Positions 11,424-26,835 are shown, counted from the first letter of the stretch. The stretch is DNA of 64,000 nt from Scatophagus argus (GCF_020382885.2 NC_058497.1:17042330-17106329), one strand, 5' to 3'. The notes: a model not told the origin generated them from the sequence alone. A program made the numbers and translations.

Positions 11424-14400
11424 TTGCATGTGCATAGATATGTGGCCCTTACAATATGACTTGTTTGTTTGTGATTCTGCTGATCACAAAGTTGATCCTG
11501 CTCCATCGTTTTTCTTGCCAAGGAAACTGTTTGCCTTTGGCTTTAATTTACTCCAGATGATGGAGTACTAGAAGGGCAGCTGTATTATTCTTTAAGCTAC
11601 AACACTCAAAATGTTCTGGGGGATAAAACTGGGATTCCTGGTGGTTTTAAAATGACTTTGATTCTGCGGCTTGTTGTTTGACCTCATGTTTGTAGACAGA
11701 GTTCATCCCCTCACTGACCGGATCACGGCGGGGAATAATAAACTGATATCTCTCTCTTCATCCTTCTACTCACAATGTGGGCTAAAGAAAGTGTGGAGGA
11801 ACGGGCCAGCTGTTAGAAGTCACAGCTAGCTGGTAGGCTCTGAGGAATCTGTAGACACATACAGTATTGGCCTCGGCTCCTCACACTCGCTTCACGGTTA
11901 TGACTGGGGGCCCACCGCTGTGGGAGGCGAATGACAGGAATAGTGCGGTTGGAAAAAATATCGCCTTACACGAGATGCTCTTTCAACATCCTCGACATGT
12001 TTTTACTCATGTTGAGAAGTGGGAGCAAAGTGAAATCCAGTCTTCAATCCAAATAGTAAACTGCTACTGATCAGAGCAAGAGCAGGATCCAGTGAATGTG
12101 CCTTTTTTTTGTTCCTAAAAGCTCTGGTTTCCTCTCTCCTCTGGTCAGTTTGTAAAATCAACTGCAGCACAAGCCATTTCATGATATATGGATGAAAAAT
12201 TCACTCACTTTTGGAGCCATGCCTCAAGTGGCCACTATAGGAGGTGCAATTTTTGACGCTTCTGTGTTGGCTTCATTGTTCGGCCCCAGAGGTTGCCTCT
12301 TGATTTTTCCATGAAAGATGCGGGAGAAACGACCAGAAGGATCAGCTTTTGCTCTAACAGTTTGGTTTCTCGACCATTTCAAACCAGCCTTCTGTCCTCT
12401 GCTTATTTGTCTTTTCAACACGAACAAATTAGCAAGGTAAACAGTTTTTGATGGATGTCAGTTTCTGTTTTGGTCAAATCGCATGCAAGAGACCACATTC
12501 TTGTGAAGTATTGTTTATTTATCAAGCTGTTTAATGTGTGCTTCTCTCTGACTGTTGAGACTAAAAACTGTTCACGTTGATGGGAGTGGTTGTTACATGT
12601 TGGGTGTCTAGTCCTTTTTAGTCTTTCTGACTCTTGCATACTCCTACTGATTGCTCTATGGGCTTGTCTGACAGTAACCTGAGCTGTAGTTTAAGTATTT
12701 CAGGATGCTAGACTAGAATGAAATGCTAGTTCTTACTACTTCTTGTTTGTGGTTGTAGCCATGTGTCACAAATTGATAATGTTACTGGAGATCCTCATTG
12801 TCCCGAGGGATGGCATGAAGTCTTAAATTGAAAGAAGTTCTGTTCATGTTTATGTTTGTAATGAAATCAAGCATTGTATAAATATGTTTATAGTAAGGCA
12901 GAACATCGTATGTGAGTTTCAGGGCACTAGTTCCTTGGATTCATTTGTGTGACTTTACTCCTTCGCATGCTCCAACTCAGGTTTCAGAGACTCTCAGCAA
13001 TACTGATGGAAAGGAGGCCAGTTCTCTTGACACATCTGATCAGTGTGACATTAGTCACACGTGTTAACAGCTGTCTGTCGTGAGTCTGATGTGACCTTTG
13101 GACTTTTAGGGTCATGTCATGGCACGGCAGCTATTGTGTGAGACAGGGAAGCAACAACAGCTCAGAATACATCTGCCCCCCTCGGAGATGTTGTGTACTT
13201 GTTTTCTAAGGTTTTGTAAAACTTCTTTTACAACACTGTTCCAAGATTGATGATAAGATTATAAGTCTTGCCACATTAAATAAGACCTCTAGAATTTGTT
13301 TATCAGTGCAGTTTAAGTTCAGTGGCTTGCATGGTTGCAAATGGAGCAGATAATATGTCTCCAGTTGAAAGATTTGCAAACTTGGAAAGAAAGCAAACTT
13401 CAGTTTGATACAAAAATGCAAATAGTGATTTCTTTGTTTGTTCGTCTTGCGTCCTTCAATTCAGTTGTGAGCTGTTTACCTGAGTAACAATGATTATTGT
13501 GTGCATCCAGCTCCTGGACAGCTTGCCCTCACGGCCTTCCGTCTGCAAGACACTGGCCTTTTGTTAGAGAGTTTAAGCCTGTGCTCTCAGTTGGCTTCAG
13601 ATGCTATGATCAGAACCATGTAGGATGATTTTTGTGGACAAGCCTTCTTTTGGTTTGTGTGCAGGTCCATTTCGTACTTCACTTGTTTTGTTTACTACAT
13701 CAAACTGAGATACGTACCAGTTGCTCCTAAAAATCTAATTGAGTTTCTTAATGTGTCACTTCTTGGTGCAATCTTTATGGACATTTGCGGGAAAGTAGTA
13801 CTTCATGAATGACTTACTGCATTTTTTAATTGTGTATGTGAAAGGCCCAGATATATAATTAACATAATATGTAGATATTTTGTAGTCCAGTGTTGTCTGT
13901 TTGTCCTACCTACTCAATAAATCTAGGAGCAATTTTCCAAATCTTTGCTTTGAATTTTAATGTTTACCACACTGGATACCAGGACTTCAGATGTGTTTGC
14001 TCATGATCATGCTGTGACACCTCCTGAAGCTTTAAGAAACCCAGCATCCAAAGTTGGCTCCGAAGTTGGCTTTCCAACACTCGAAGAAGCTTTTGCATAT
14101 GAGAGAATAAGTGAGGTCACAAGAGTTCCACTATTTATTGTAGAGGTTGATTGACTGATTAATTGAGTGATCAGTTGTTGAGCCAGTATCTCCAGTCTTT
14201 ATACGTAGCCTTCCCTTAGTTTACTGCAGAATTACAGTAAAACATATCTTTTTCATTTTTCGTTCGCTTGAAAAGTCTTATTTTTGTCACGGACTCACAA
14301 ATCAGGGGTTTGTGCAGTTTGTACTGCAGCATATGATGCATAGACAGACTTACAAAGCTTATGTCTTACTGAAGGCTTGGAATTTGGGTTTGGAATTTGG

Positions 14401-15104
14401 TGATATTTTTACACAGAAAAGTTATTGGAGCCCTGAAAGTCCACATGGCTCTTTGGCATTGACCTAGTCATTGCTGATTTACGAACGTGTCACAGACTGT
14501 CATCTGCATCGGCAAGCCTGTAAATCACAGTGACGGTAAAAAAAAGTTTTGGCAACGTGGAGGATGCTCATGATAGCGAGTGAATGCAGGAGATTCTGTG
14601 CGGGCTGCTTGATGAGTTTATAATGGATCTCTGTTTTCCAGGTCTGAAATCAGCAGGATGTTTTCATTGTAGTGACTGTAATGTGAAGGCAAGTGAGTAT
14701 TTTAGTTTCCAAGACAAAATAAAACCAGATGGTTGGATTTTGGCCTCATGAACATACACAAGAATAGAGGTTAGAGTGAGAACAATAGAAGTAATTTATT
14801 CTCATTCGATTTCCTCTCCTCTAATGTTCCATAAGGCTTTCACAAAACTCTGCTTGGCTCTGTTTGAATTCATAGCTGTCTTCAGTTGTCAATGTGTTTG
14901 TCACAGCACTGTTTTTGTCCAAAATTCAACAGGCTTGTTGAGGGTGAGTTAAGCTGGTTGCTCTCTGAGGTGAGTGGTCTAATGAACTTTGCTGAACTTT
15001 GTCATGTTTCTAATACTCTTTACCCAGCCCCTCCTAACTCTGACACTGAGACCGCAGTGTAGAGTGGAAACAGCAGTCAGTGGGCTCATTTCAGTTTTCA
15101 TGCT

Positions 15105-15128
15105 TGTGTGTGTGTGTGTGTGTGTGTA
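15105..15128 (+). repeat. (TG)n microsatellite
   Basis: About 12 TG units. Confidence 0.9.
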
Positions 15129-18100
15129 TACTTACCTGCCCATGTGTTATCTTTCTACATGCATACATTTATTGAAATGAACAATGCTGTTAAACTAACG
15201 GGGAACAGAACTGGAAAATGTTGCTAAAATCTGCCAAATGTGTTTACTCATGAGAATGAAAGCTGATGGATGTTGATGGTCAACTGAAAATGTGCTGATA
15301 TGAAACAGACTGTGAGCAGCTGTGACACACATTTGTAATATCAGTAACTTGCATGCCAGTTTTTAGTAAGTTCCACCTTTATTAATCAGTCAGTTTATTA
15401 CTTCTGGCGGGGTTTAACATTAACACTGCAGTATGTCAACAACTATTGGCACCCTATGATGATGTTTATCTCTCCTGGTGAAACTATAGCCCATTCTGGA
15501 GTCTCTCAGAAGTTCAGCTTGCTGCTTTTAACACAGACAGATGTAAACGATACTTTTTTTTCCTGGTATGTGTTACTAAACTATCAATTTGCTCTCCATG
15601 ATGTAAGGCCTGTGTTGTTGTTTTTTTTCTTCTTGTACCTTTAAATCGGAGAAACATCATCATATGCTCAAGATTTGTCAATTTCTGTGAGTTTGTGGGA
15701 TTTATACTCTTTCCACATTAGAGCTATAAACTGAGAAAAATTGTACTTAGGCTATATAGATTGCTATATAGCTATTGCTATAACTATACAGATTGCATAA
15801 ATATATTCAGCTCACTGGCTAAAGCAGAACTAGTCCGATAGCAACAGCTCTCTGAAGTTGCACTGAATCTTGCACTGAAGTTGCACTGAACCTTACACTT
15901 GAACTGTGACCTCACTATGAGAAACCCTTCAAGGTTACCGAACATGATGAAAAACTCCTGCAACTCTGATATATTGATTACTGGTATTAAAGGCTGCCCT
16001 GTGGTTTCATACTGTCTGGCCTTGGCTGTAGAGCATCAGAGGTTTTCAAAGTCTGAGACTGTTTGGACCCCCCCTACACACACACACACACGAGAGGCTC
16101 GCATTCGCTTTCGAAAACCTCTGCTCGAGAGCATCCCTAAAAACTCTGATGATGTTCGTGTGTGAAAATACAAAGACACAAAGACAAGACCAGTTCTTCT
16201 TTCCTGTCAGTGACAAGAAGGTTTTAAATAAAATAAATTAAACATTATTAGATCTGTCACACATTAACAAGTTGATAAACAAGGATTTGTTATGTGTTGT
16301 AATGTATTCAGTGGGTTTACACATTTATGGTTGGACATATGCATCCACTGCACTGATCCATTATGTTTTTTGCCATTTTCATGTTGATCTGTGCACGTTG
16401 TCTTTAGATTCAGCTCATACAATAATCCTCCAGCTTAACATGCTCAACGTGCACAGTGGGAAGAAGTGCAAGGATGCTGCTCACGTTGAAACCTTCTGAT
16501 ATTTTTCCCCTCGTATTTTTTTTGATGCGTCCCTCCTTTACTACCACCTGGAACTTGTGAGTCAGTTTCTGATCAAGTGCAAGTTATTTTTACTGCAGGA
16601 AGAAGAATCAGAACTCTTCTGTATTTTCCATTTACCTCCTTCACTTCATCTTTGCTTCTGGCAATTGTTTTTGTCCTTGGTCAAAATGTCCTAGTTTCTC
16701 ACACTGTCCTTTTTAATCATTGGGATGTTGTTTCTTGAAATTTGTGAAAGAGCCCTGTTATATTTGTGTCTGTGGCATATATGTGGCCATTAGTCGATGT
16801 GCAGTTGTGTGCACAAGCGTGTTACTGCATGACTGTGTCTGACCTCATTCTGGTATGTGTAAACTTGCCAGGAATATATAGTGTCATTTTAGAGACCCGT
16901 AAACTCATGTGTTTACAGCTTTGTTTATCCCTCTGATTGCAGTGATTAGGTTGCCATGGTGACACAGGCATTTTCTGTATCGTACTCGCTACCCTCTCAA
17001 CTAGTCTGGTGTTTTAGATTACTTAGTTCTTGGCCACGCAGGTGAATAAAAAGCATTTTATGTTGTGTGCTGGTTTGTAGCTTCAGTGCGATTGTGCAAA
17101 GGTGACCAAAACACCCACACTCTCTGAAAAGACATGAAGTGAAATTAGTCACAAGGTCATTAGTAAAAATATCACTGCAATGTTACCAAACCTCAATTTT
17201 GACCGCAATTGAATAACAGGCGAGCAGTTTTGTAGTGTGACATTGTTGAACTTTTTAAGCATTATTCTTATCTTGAAGCGTGACAGAATCATCAAAAAAC
17301 TGCACTCCCAACTGTATTTGGGATGTGGAACTTGTAATACACAGGACACAAGATGTCACAAGCTTGTGATGTGGCTGGTGCAGCAGGACTCAGCGGAGCA
17401 CATTACCTGCCTCTTACCTGGGATGACTGATTCTGTTGCACAGAAGAACCAGGCCCACTGCTGTGATGGGAAGGTTCCTGTCATGTTTAACTGTGACTCT
17501 GAGTGATTTCAGAGGTTACAGCTACAGGCCTCATTGACTGTACATGAAAAAAAACATGGAAGCATATGTTTCTGATCTAACGCTCCACAACATGGACTGC
17601 ATGACCCAGAACTGTAAAAACAAAGTGTCATGTGCTGTCTTTTTTATAGCCATTTAACTTTGCATGTAGTGGCCCTTTGGGTCCTAATGGCTCCAGTAAA
17701 AACATAACATTCCATTAGAGCCATTAGAAGATATCATGGCCCTGCTGGTAGTCCTGTATATCCTGCACTTTGTTTGTCATCACTCTCTTTCATCTGCACA
17801 TACATAAAAACACTGAACACGTGTGAGTTCATTCACTGAGGGAGAATGTCATTAATGAAAAACAGCTCTCTCTTTCTCTGTTCCATAAAATTAAGTCCAT
17901 GAATAAAATGCTTATTCAGTTCTTAAGTATTTTTTTTACATACTTCCATGCTTAAAGCAATGTATGTGAGACAGAGTAAATGATTCAAATAGTACAATGG
18001 GGTGCATATTAAGTTTTGAATAAATGCTTTGAACATATTATATTGCTGTAATCATTTCATTGCTATTAGAATAATAGGAAAGATGTGCACTTCCTGACCA

Positions 18101-19221
18101 GCATAAATTCTAGGCTTTATGACAGAAGTTATGTGACTGATCTGTTTTGCAGCATTAAAAATAGAATGGATTCCAGGAATGAAATCCAGTCCATTTTAGC
18201 AGTGAAAATGCAAACATGATGTGTGTAAAATGATGCAGCAGCAGAAAGTAACAAAGGAAAATGGTGGGATTGCAGGCCTGTATTGCTGAGAGGTATTGTG
18301 GGGGATAATGGGAATGACACATTATCTGTCCCTTACTTGTTGAGTCTTTGCTTTCAGACAACCACATGAAAACTTAAGAATCATGCGAAAATGTGGGCTT
18401 TCAGTAAGAAATTCTTGACTATATGACACTAAAACAATTAGTGTTCCCTTCAGCGTGGTTAGAGCTTTTAGACAGTTCATAGCTACGATGAAATAAAGCG
18501 GTAATGTTCATGTGCTGCTGACCCACTTGCAAAATTCCCAAGGTGCACGGCTAAAATATTGTCTGTGTATGAGTGTACTTTAAATCACCCTCATTCAGTC
18601 AATGTAATGAGCTCACGGTGTCTGAGCTGATGTCAAAGCTTCATAAGCCATAAGGCTCAGTCAGACCCGGTAGGTTTTGCAGTATTTCTGTGCCCTCAAT
18701 GCTGGCCAAGTTTTTCTGTCACAGATGACAAATTTGAGTGTATTACAAGTCTTAGTTTGACCCTTCCAGAAACATTTAAATCTGTAAGGCACAGAAGTCT
18801 AAACCATGAAGAGACAAGTCGGCCATTTATCCCCTGTAACCTCATTTCTGACTGAACACTGAAACAGATTTTCAGCTGATGGCTCGACAAGCCACAGTGC
18901 AGCATTGTTCAATTCATTAGGTGACACAAAAGACGGCAATGAACTGCAAAGGCAAGCTTCCACGTTTCCACCCTCATATGAGAAAGGGACAAAATCTCCA
19001 CTTTTTTGATTTATTATCAGTTTAGGTGCCATTTTGCACAAAGGAAAATGGCAGCATTTTACTGTACTCAGTGTAATAATGTAGTAGATTAAAGAGAGAA
19101 TAAAACAAAACAAAAAAAGAGTAAAACAAGATGTGAGTTTGAGAGCAGCAGCTGGTATTTCCTGCAGAGATTTCACTGTGGTGTCGGTAAAACCAGCCTT
19201 GAAATGTTTGGCCACGTTTTG

Positions 19222-19420
19222 GCTTAAGGGATAGTTCACCTCCAAAATCAAAAATATATAATTTTTCATCGTACTTGTTATCTATTTGGATTATTTTAAT
19301 GTGAATTGCAGAGTTTTGACGATATCATAGATAAGAGCAGAACCATTTTGACCCTGTAGTAAACATTCTACATTTTGTCTGGATGCGACTAGAAGATATG
19401 GAAGATGATCTCTAAATTAT
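19222..19420. repeat. Fragment of a teleost interspersed repeat (GGGATAGTTCACC family)
   Basis: Contains TTAAGGGATAGTTCACCTCC followed by AAAATCAAAAATATATAATT and TTGACGATATCATAGATAAG. The 'AAGGGATAGTTCACC' box followed by an A-rich segment marks a widespread teleost mobile-element end. The right limit is a guess. Confidence 0.5.
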
Positions 19421-20473
19421 TCTGATTCATCTGTGTTGTGGCTTGTATGAGCTAGTTGACTGAAACAAGCCCTGTTGGTCTCTGGGGCATTTATAGCACA
19501 TTTTAAGTATGCTTACTGAGGCAGGAAATCTGGGATCTACCAATTTACATTAGTTGAGTTTTTTGCACAGTATATACAGTAAACAACACGGTGCTTATAC
19601 TCCACAATAATCTGGTTCATTCTGTAAAATGTTTTATTTAAACAAAACGAAGAAAAGCTAAGCGACTTAACACCAGTAGCTACATAAGTAGTTGTGTCAG
19701 CTCTTCACTATCATGACTGGTTTTGTCATCACTTCAACTCAAAGAAACAGATTGTGGAAGTCCAGCTACTGAGTATGAAATGATGTTGCAACTGTCTTTT
19801 GAAAGTGAATCAGAGGTGTCAAGGAGGGGAAATCTCCATGTTTCATGGCTTAGTCATTAGTGATGAGCAGTTTGTGTGTCACTGAGTTGCCTGTGATTCA
19901 GACATCAGACACAGTGTTTGGGGCTGACTCACAGTTCGACCCTTCACCTCTAGGTGTCAGCAAAGTAGCACGACATGCAACTTGAGGGACCTTATGAGGT
20001 TGTTTTGACAGGGGGAATCTACAGAGAAGGAGGTCTGAATGAGTCGTGATGATAAGGAAGGACATCACATCACAGAGAGATGCTGCAATGTTATGCGGCA
20101 CATGTAAATACTGGATATATTATATGATATATATTTATGATATATAATGCACTCCAAGGACAAGACCAGTGAATATGCACCATGAAGTGGGCATGGGAAC
20201 TCATCATCTGACCCGCTGACAGTATGAAGAGGCAGATAAAATCACTAAAAAATCTGTGTGATTTAGTGCTTTGCATGCTTCACGTTTCTTTTGAAGTTCA
20301 GACATTTTTCCATTGCAAAAGGCTGCTAATCCCCATCTGGAAAATTGTGAAAAGTATCAAAAAAGTCCAGCTAAAACATGGATATTGCTGTTTGTTCCTA
20401 AAGGTAAATGCAAGTGACATTTTGGAGAACCTGGGCTGTTGTCATGTAGGAGTCTTGTAGCAGTTCATTTAGG

Positions 20474-20496
20474 TCATAGCACCATCTGCTGGAGAG
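20474..20496 (-). promoter_or_regulatory. CTCF-like motif
   Basis: The minus strand reads CTCCAGCAGATGGTGCT, close to the vertebrate CTCF core (CCAGCAGGGGGCGCT). It was recognised by eye, so occupancy is unknown. Confidence 0.35.
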
Positions 20497-23400
20497 CAAA
20501 GTTCAACAAAGAGAGATGCAATTGAATTGAATTTCTGTTCTTTCTTTAACATGCATTATATTCACAGAAAAAAGTAAAGTAATTTAAATATGTAGTATAA
20601 ATACATAACTGCCATTTGAAATAACTGTTAGCCTTGGTTTTATTTCTACACTGTTTTCTGTTCCTGTAAAATGGTTTATTAAATTCCCATACCGGAACAA
20701 TTTTACCTGAATCATTTTTCTACTTGGTTTTAAAACAACCAAGTAGAGAACAATATTGTGACACAAACCAGGCAGTAAATGTTAAAGTTGGTGGACGTAT
20801 TGTGCAGCAACAAGCTAAGGAATTTGAGCATGTATGCATGACGATAGCCTGTTGCAGTCAATGGACTTGGCAATTTCCATAAATATATTTTTGGAGTTTT
20901 CTGTTTATACAACACTTCTAAGCACAGAGCTCAGTGTTTTCTGTGGAGAATGTTGCCATATCACAACATTAAGCTCATGCCAGGCTGAAGCTTAAAGGAA
21001 ATGAGAAAATAGCGTGATTAAGGCTTTGGTGCGGCTTGAGTCCAAGTCGCAAACTTGAGTCCTCAGCTGTGGTCCAGGTTAATGTAACCTCACCACCATT
21101 TCATTTGTCTTAAAACATTTAAGCCACAGTCATAAAACACATATATTCTTTGAAGCAAGTGTTAAAGATAAGTTTACTTTATCAACTCTCATTTACACTT
21201 AATGTGAACTGTCTTGTCTGAACTAAACTCAAATGCCTTCTGGTATCCTTGTGTCTGGTGATAACAGAAGAAATTCACATGGAATGAGGTGAGAGGCCAA
21301 CATTCCTTATAACAGAAGTGTTGCATAGGCAACTACTGATAAAGAGCTTATCCACTGCTGTTTGCTACACCCAGTCCCATGATCATGAGGCACAGTGTGG
21401 AAATAATAAACCTCGAGATTCTTACTGCTGCTTTGGTTACATGGTCACGTAGGGAAGATTTGAAGAAGAAAGGTGATGAAAGCCAAAGTTAAACATTTAT
21501 GAATATCATACTGAGGTCATAGTAAAATCCCCCACGTACACAAAAGTACAAGACAAATCTGTAAAAAATAGAAAATGTGTTTTAAGCTTGATAGTTTAAG
21601 GCATGAAAATGCTACAAGTCAAATGGTGAGCAATTACATCTACTGTGTTTGAGCCAAAGGTCAGATTCAGTGTAACAACATAACGCTAGGAAAACACTTT
21701 TCCTGTCACTATATTCAATGCAATTACTCAGGAATCTCGGTTGCCTAACTTGAAACTGTGCTTATCGTATAGATCGTCTTCATAATATAGTCAATACAGT
21801 CATAATTAAGTCAATATAGCGATAACTAACTAACTCTAGAATTACACTCATTACCGTCTGTTGATTTCCTTCAGAGTCTTCACGACACCCAGTATACTGC
21901 ATTACGTGAGTCTTGGCAGACATGAATTTAAAGTGCAACTCAACTGTTGTGTATAGGCACACGACTGCAAGGTGGTAGCTCCAACTGGCCATGAATTAAC
22001 ACACACTTGATCTGCTAGTGAGTATTTTTTTTTTTTTTTTTTAAAGTGGCATTTTTATGATTGATTTAAAATAAACCACAACACCAGTGTGTATTATGAG
22101 AATAATAAAAATATTTTTGGCTCATTGTGAGACTGTGGCAGGACAAATTAGACTGTGGCCGGCCATTTCAACATTGTGGCTTTTTCCTCTATGTGTTTTT
22201 AATAATGTTTGGGCAGAAGTATAAGGGGTAAATACATTCTTTTCAGTGGGTTTGTTGGAATGAAAAAAGCCAGCTAATCATGTAAGCACATAAATTCACT
22301 AAATAAATATAAACTCATTTACTTTTCAGCTCCTAAAAAATTGATGGCTGATTAAATATCTTGTTCTTCTCCTTTACCACATACTGTCCTACTTGATAAA
22401 TTATACAAATTTTCAATTTCATGGGCTAATCTTTATTGGTATACCCATTCAAAGAATAGATAGCTTATATTAGCTTATAGCTAATAGCTTATCTTTCAGC
22501 CATGCACATAATCAAAGTGATGGCCCATGAGGGAAAACTATGTAAGAGGGTGCTGCAGGGACAAACAAGTTTCACACTTGCAAAATCACATACTTACTGG
22601 ATGAAGTGGCTGACACCACACTGATAAGATAGAATACAATACAACATAATACAGCTTCATTGTTTGCTCTGGTGGAACTTTGTCTCAAAGTAAGAAACAC
22701 TTGATCATTGTAGTCATCGATAAAATTCTGCACCAGGGCATGGAGAAACCGGTTTAGTACTGATTTATTAACGTAAGTGATCACTTTGTGTGGGATCAAC
22801 TGTACTACCTTTATACATTCATCATGTGGGTTTTCTAAATTTCTTCACTATTTCAATCAGTTTTCATCTGGTTCTGGTTTATTTCTGTCTCAGTTAAAAC
22901 ATCATATAAATTGTCCCTCATATTAACTCACCAAACGAGTAAAAAAAAACAAGAACAGACACCAGCACTAAGTCGAGATGCACCACTGCACAGTATTTTG
23001 GTTGGACAAGTGACAGGAGGATGGACCAAGAGCACGAGGCAACCGGCCAGGCTCATAATTACAAATGGACAGGTTGTGACTCTGTTTCTGGTCTACTGCG
23101 TGAAATGAAAGCCAGCTTGTTTACCCTCTTCAGCCACACTGAATTACTGTAAATAAAAAAATGCTATTGTTGTCTGTTAAGCTGGGTAGATGACATGGGA
23201 AAGAAAGATTTTCCGTCTCTTCTTTCTGTTGTAGCTTACGTAATCTGGCAAAAACACAGAAACAGATATTCAGGAAATTGCTCAAACTTGATGTACTTAA
23301 CTCAACTGCCTTTCTTGCTCAACACAAATGCTGCTTTTTGTAGTATCTCTTGATGGACGTGGGTGCAATGTCTTAATAGTATACACATGAAAATGTTTTT

Positions 23401-26299
23401 TTTTTAAAAATCAGTATCCATTATAATGTGCCGTTGCAAACATCTCACTCATACAGCCTTAATCTTGGGAAATATAACTCCTCTCTGTTCTGGTTGCTCT
23501 CTTACTAAGACTAACTTTTAATGCATTGCTATGTAAACTTTTTGTTGTGCTCTTAACAGATTTTATTTGATACCAATGAACATATATACAATGCAGTGTT
23601 ATTGTCCTGCACCAAGTTATACATTGAATTTTGGCGTGATTTTTATTCAGTGATGGTTGAGATGACAGAAGACAGAAATGTCAGACTCAAAATCCCATCC
23701 CATCAAAAATCTGGACTGGATGTTCAATTGAAAACGTCCCAGGACACTACCGGTTAAATTCAGACTCTTGGACATGAGCTTCTTAATGGGGAAATGTTTG
23801 TCTTAACATGAAGAAGTCACAGTATTATCGAATAGGATCTTTACCCTGATTATATGCTGTGTTAGGCAGTTTGTTAATATTAAATTATTCAGTGATAGCT
23901 TTGAAAATGGGGGACTTTTCGTGTTCAGCGGCAGTCACACTAGCACATACTGATACTGTTGAATGATCTAAAAACACGATTGTGATTTTTTTTTTGTTTA
24001 CTTTTGCTGCTTGAACTTTCCTTTTTATTATTATTGTTATTATTATTATTGCTGTGAAGATATATGTACGACTTCAGAGGGTTCTGTTTTTGAGTCTGTT
24101 CAGATATATTGCTTTCCATCCATTTCCATTTTTTCTTTTAAGGAGAAAAGAGGAGTAATGTTTTCTCATCAACTATGGTGTATAAGTGTATTTATACATG
24201 TGTATTTTTAGGTTTTTGTCTTTCTTCTACTAAAAAGTGGGAGAATATCCTACATTTTGTTAGATTTGAACAAGTTACACACAAACACACATGTATTCAT
24301 ACCCACTCTCCACTGTAGGCAGGTTCCCCTGTTCTCACCAGACAGGAATGAAGCCAGTGTTAACAGCTTGCTAACAACAGTTCAAACACATGTAGGCAAA
24401 AGATAAGATTAAGTAATTTGTTTAAAAAGATTTTTACATATAAAGGGAGCCAGCCAATGTTTATCCATAATAAATTTGCAAATGTCAAGAGTCAGTTTGC
24501 ATCATTACGAGGGATTCTGAGTTTATTGAGAAGCGATGTAAATGATGTCCGACGTTAGTTGGCTGAAGTTAGCAGTGCACCCAAACCTGTTATCTGATTT
24601 TTATATCTAAAGGGGTCTCTTCTACATCTCAGCCAGAACGCGTGTCTTCAGATGCCCTTTGTCGTGCAGCTCGTCTCCTTTGCCTCAGCAGGGGCTCTGC
24701 AAATTAAAAAGCCACAAAGTTTGCCTCTCATACTCATCACAGGCAATTGAAGCCTGAATTGAATTCCTTAATTATAAGAATTTGATGTGCCTCTCTAGAC
24801 GTGCTGAACTCAAGACTGTGCATGCACAAAGGAATGGAACGTGACCTGTCTGTGTGCACGCTCACTCATATGTGAGCATGTGCACGGGCTTACACGGGCA
24901 AGCGCACACACACTTTAACGCATGAACACGCATTCACATGCATTTGTACTTCAGTGTTTGAGTCTTCAGACAATTTCACATCTGTTTGAGCTACCCCCAC
25001 ACACAGCAGGGTGTCTGGCGGCCACGTGTTAGAGCACTGCACAGCATGGCTCTACGTAGTTGTGAGACAGCATCCCCACCCACGCGCCCTTCGACAGCCG
25101 TCCTCCCCGCTGTCAAAGTGTGAAGACAGCTCCATGAAAGATTTACTAACCAGCTGAGGTGGTCTCCCTCAGAAGCCGAGTGCAGGCCAGTGGTTGGAAG
25201 TGAAAAGCAGGGAAAGAATTCCAGCAAAAAACCCGGAGTATCTGAAGTATGATTTTGTACTCAAAGAAGAGATTTATTATTCTACCACCCAGCAGTGATC
25301 AGTCTTACACAGACTTTCACCAAGCCTCCATAACACCCTGGATCTTGGAGGTGGCATCTCAATAAAGTTTGATGGCTGATGGAAGGAGACACTTGCCTGC
25401 TCCTAAACACGGTCCAATTACAAATTCCAGTTTGACTGAGAGAAGGTTGGAAAAGGTCCTAACACAGAGGTCAACACAAAGTCACGTGGAGGTATGTGGT
25501 GTAGGTTTAAGATGAAGGCTGCAGATAAAACTACTGTGCAACACACAGAGTTTCCTTTGGAGATGTTAGCCCCTCTCCTCTTTAAGAGCGACTCCATACT
25601 CGTCATTTATCCTGCTGGACAGTGTGAACAGGCTGTGATGGAAAGCTAAAATAAAGTAGTCTGCACCAAAGGGTTGGTGAAAGCCTCTGTGAGTAGAGTG
25701 ATGTCATCAACCTGCCCTATGAGAATACTGCGTGAGTATTTATTGCGCTACTTTAGCTTTTCGTTTTGCGAACTCTAATATGGATGAGGTTTGTCAGTAC
25801 TTAATGGCCTAAATCAACCCCAGTCAGGCTTAAATTCTCCTTCAAATAGTACTGCTCACCTGTCACACCCGTGGACTGTTTCCCACACAAATACCATGTT
25901 GTGGTGAATGTTGTACCTCTGGCATGAAGGCGTGGACATCAAAATCCCATTAAACTACAAAAAAATAGTGTCCGGTGATCTGAGAAAAAAACAAACTAAC
26001 AAAAAATTAAATAAATACTGCACTTAAAACCTGTTGGTCAAACTTTTACAGCACTGAAGCTTTTCTTTTTTTCCCCCCAAAACGTGACAGCAAGCCCTGC
26101 CAAGAAACGAGACATCTCATCTGACTCTGTTACCAGTAATATAATTAGCTTATGCTGCCTTGCAACTATAGCTGTTAAGCTGCACTACAGAGTCATTTCA
26201 TTCATGCTGCTGCTACAAGTCGTGTTACACCTATATTGAGGTATTCTCTCATTTTAAAGCTTAGGCTACCCGAGAAGCACATGCGGATCTCGTGGAGAG

Positions 26300-26835
26300 C
26301 ACAGCTGCCACTTTCAGCTACAGGGATCTGGAGTGACATTCACCCAAGAAAATCACTGCAGGCCTAATATTCCTGGGGTGGGGGGCGTGCAAAGTTGAAT
26401 ACGCGAGTCACTCCTGTTTTTATAAGCTGCGATATTTGTGTGCATCAGTTGCATCTTGGCACAAAGTTTTGTCGCACGCGCTCGCTCGCTCGCTCGCTTT
26501 GGAGGCACCTGCGGAATTTGCGGCACGGGCCAAGGTGGGACGGTTCTGCCTCGTGAGTACACAGGGTGCGCGCTCCTGTATCCGTATCACTGACACCTAA
26601 ATTAATTCTGCTTCTCCACGAGACAGACATGCGTTACGAAACGCGCACGAGCAGGGAAGAAAAGCTCCGAACATGCACGCCGATAAACACCAAATGACAA
26701 CAAACACGTGCTGTCATATTTAGCTTTGAGTGGATCCAAAATTAATTCCGAGCGTACGTTTTGTCGCGCACCGGAGCTACTTGTTAACAAGCGCAACCAA
26801 CAGTCTGTTTGTGTTTGTACCCCGCACGTCGTAAA
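26300..26835 (+). promoter_or_regulatory. aadac: Probable aadac promoter and 5' UTR
   Basis: This stretch is richer in CpG than its surroundings, with CGCACGCGCTCGCTCGCTCG at about 26473-26492. It has a TATA-like TATAAG at 26421-26426. If that is used, transcription would start near 26450 and give a 5' UTR of about 385 nt. Placement is inference; another upstream exon is not excluded. Confidence 0.4.
26479..26498 (+). repeat. (CGCT)n short tandem repeat in the aadac promoter
   Basis: About five CGCT units, CpG-bearing, directly downstream of the TATA-like box. Confidence 0.85.

Larger units (their letters stand above)
9601..26300. other. Intergenic region between igsf10 and aadac
   Basis: About 17 kb without a convincing exon. 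All open frames here are short and lack family resemblance, splice logic or codon bias. The interval holds microsatellites and degraded teleost repeats (listed separately), a poly-T run at 22027-22042 and a short direct repeat with GTTGCACTGAA units at about 15855-15900. Conserved enhancers may be present but cannot be recognised without alignment. Confidence 0.7.

Noticed and set aside
18799-19269. A 156-codon minus-strand open frame
   Set aside because: No domain resemblance and no splice signals; it starts inside the recognised repeat with the GGGATAGTTCACC box. The open frame is best explained by chance in AT-rich DNA.
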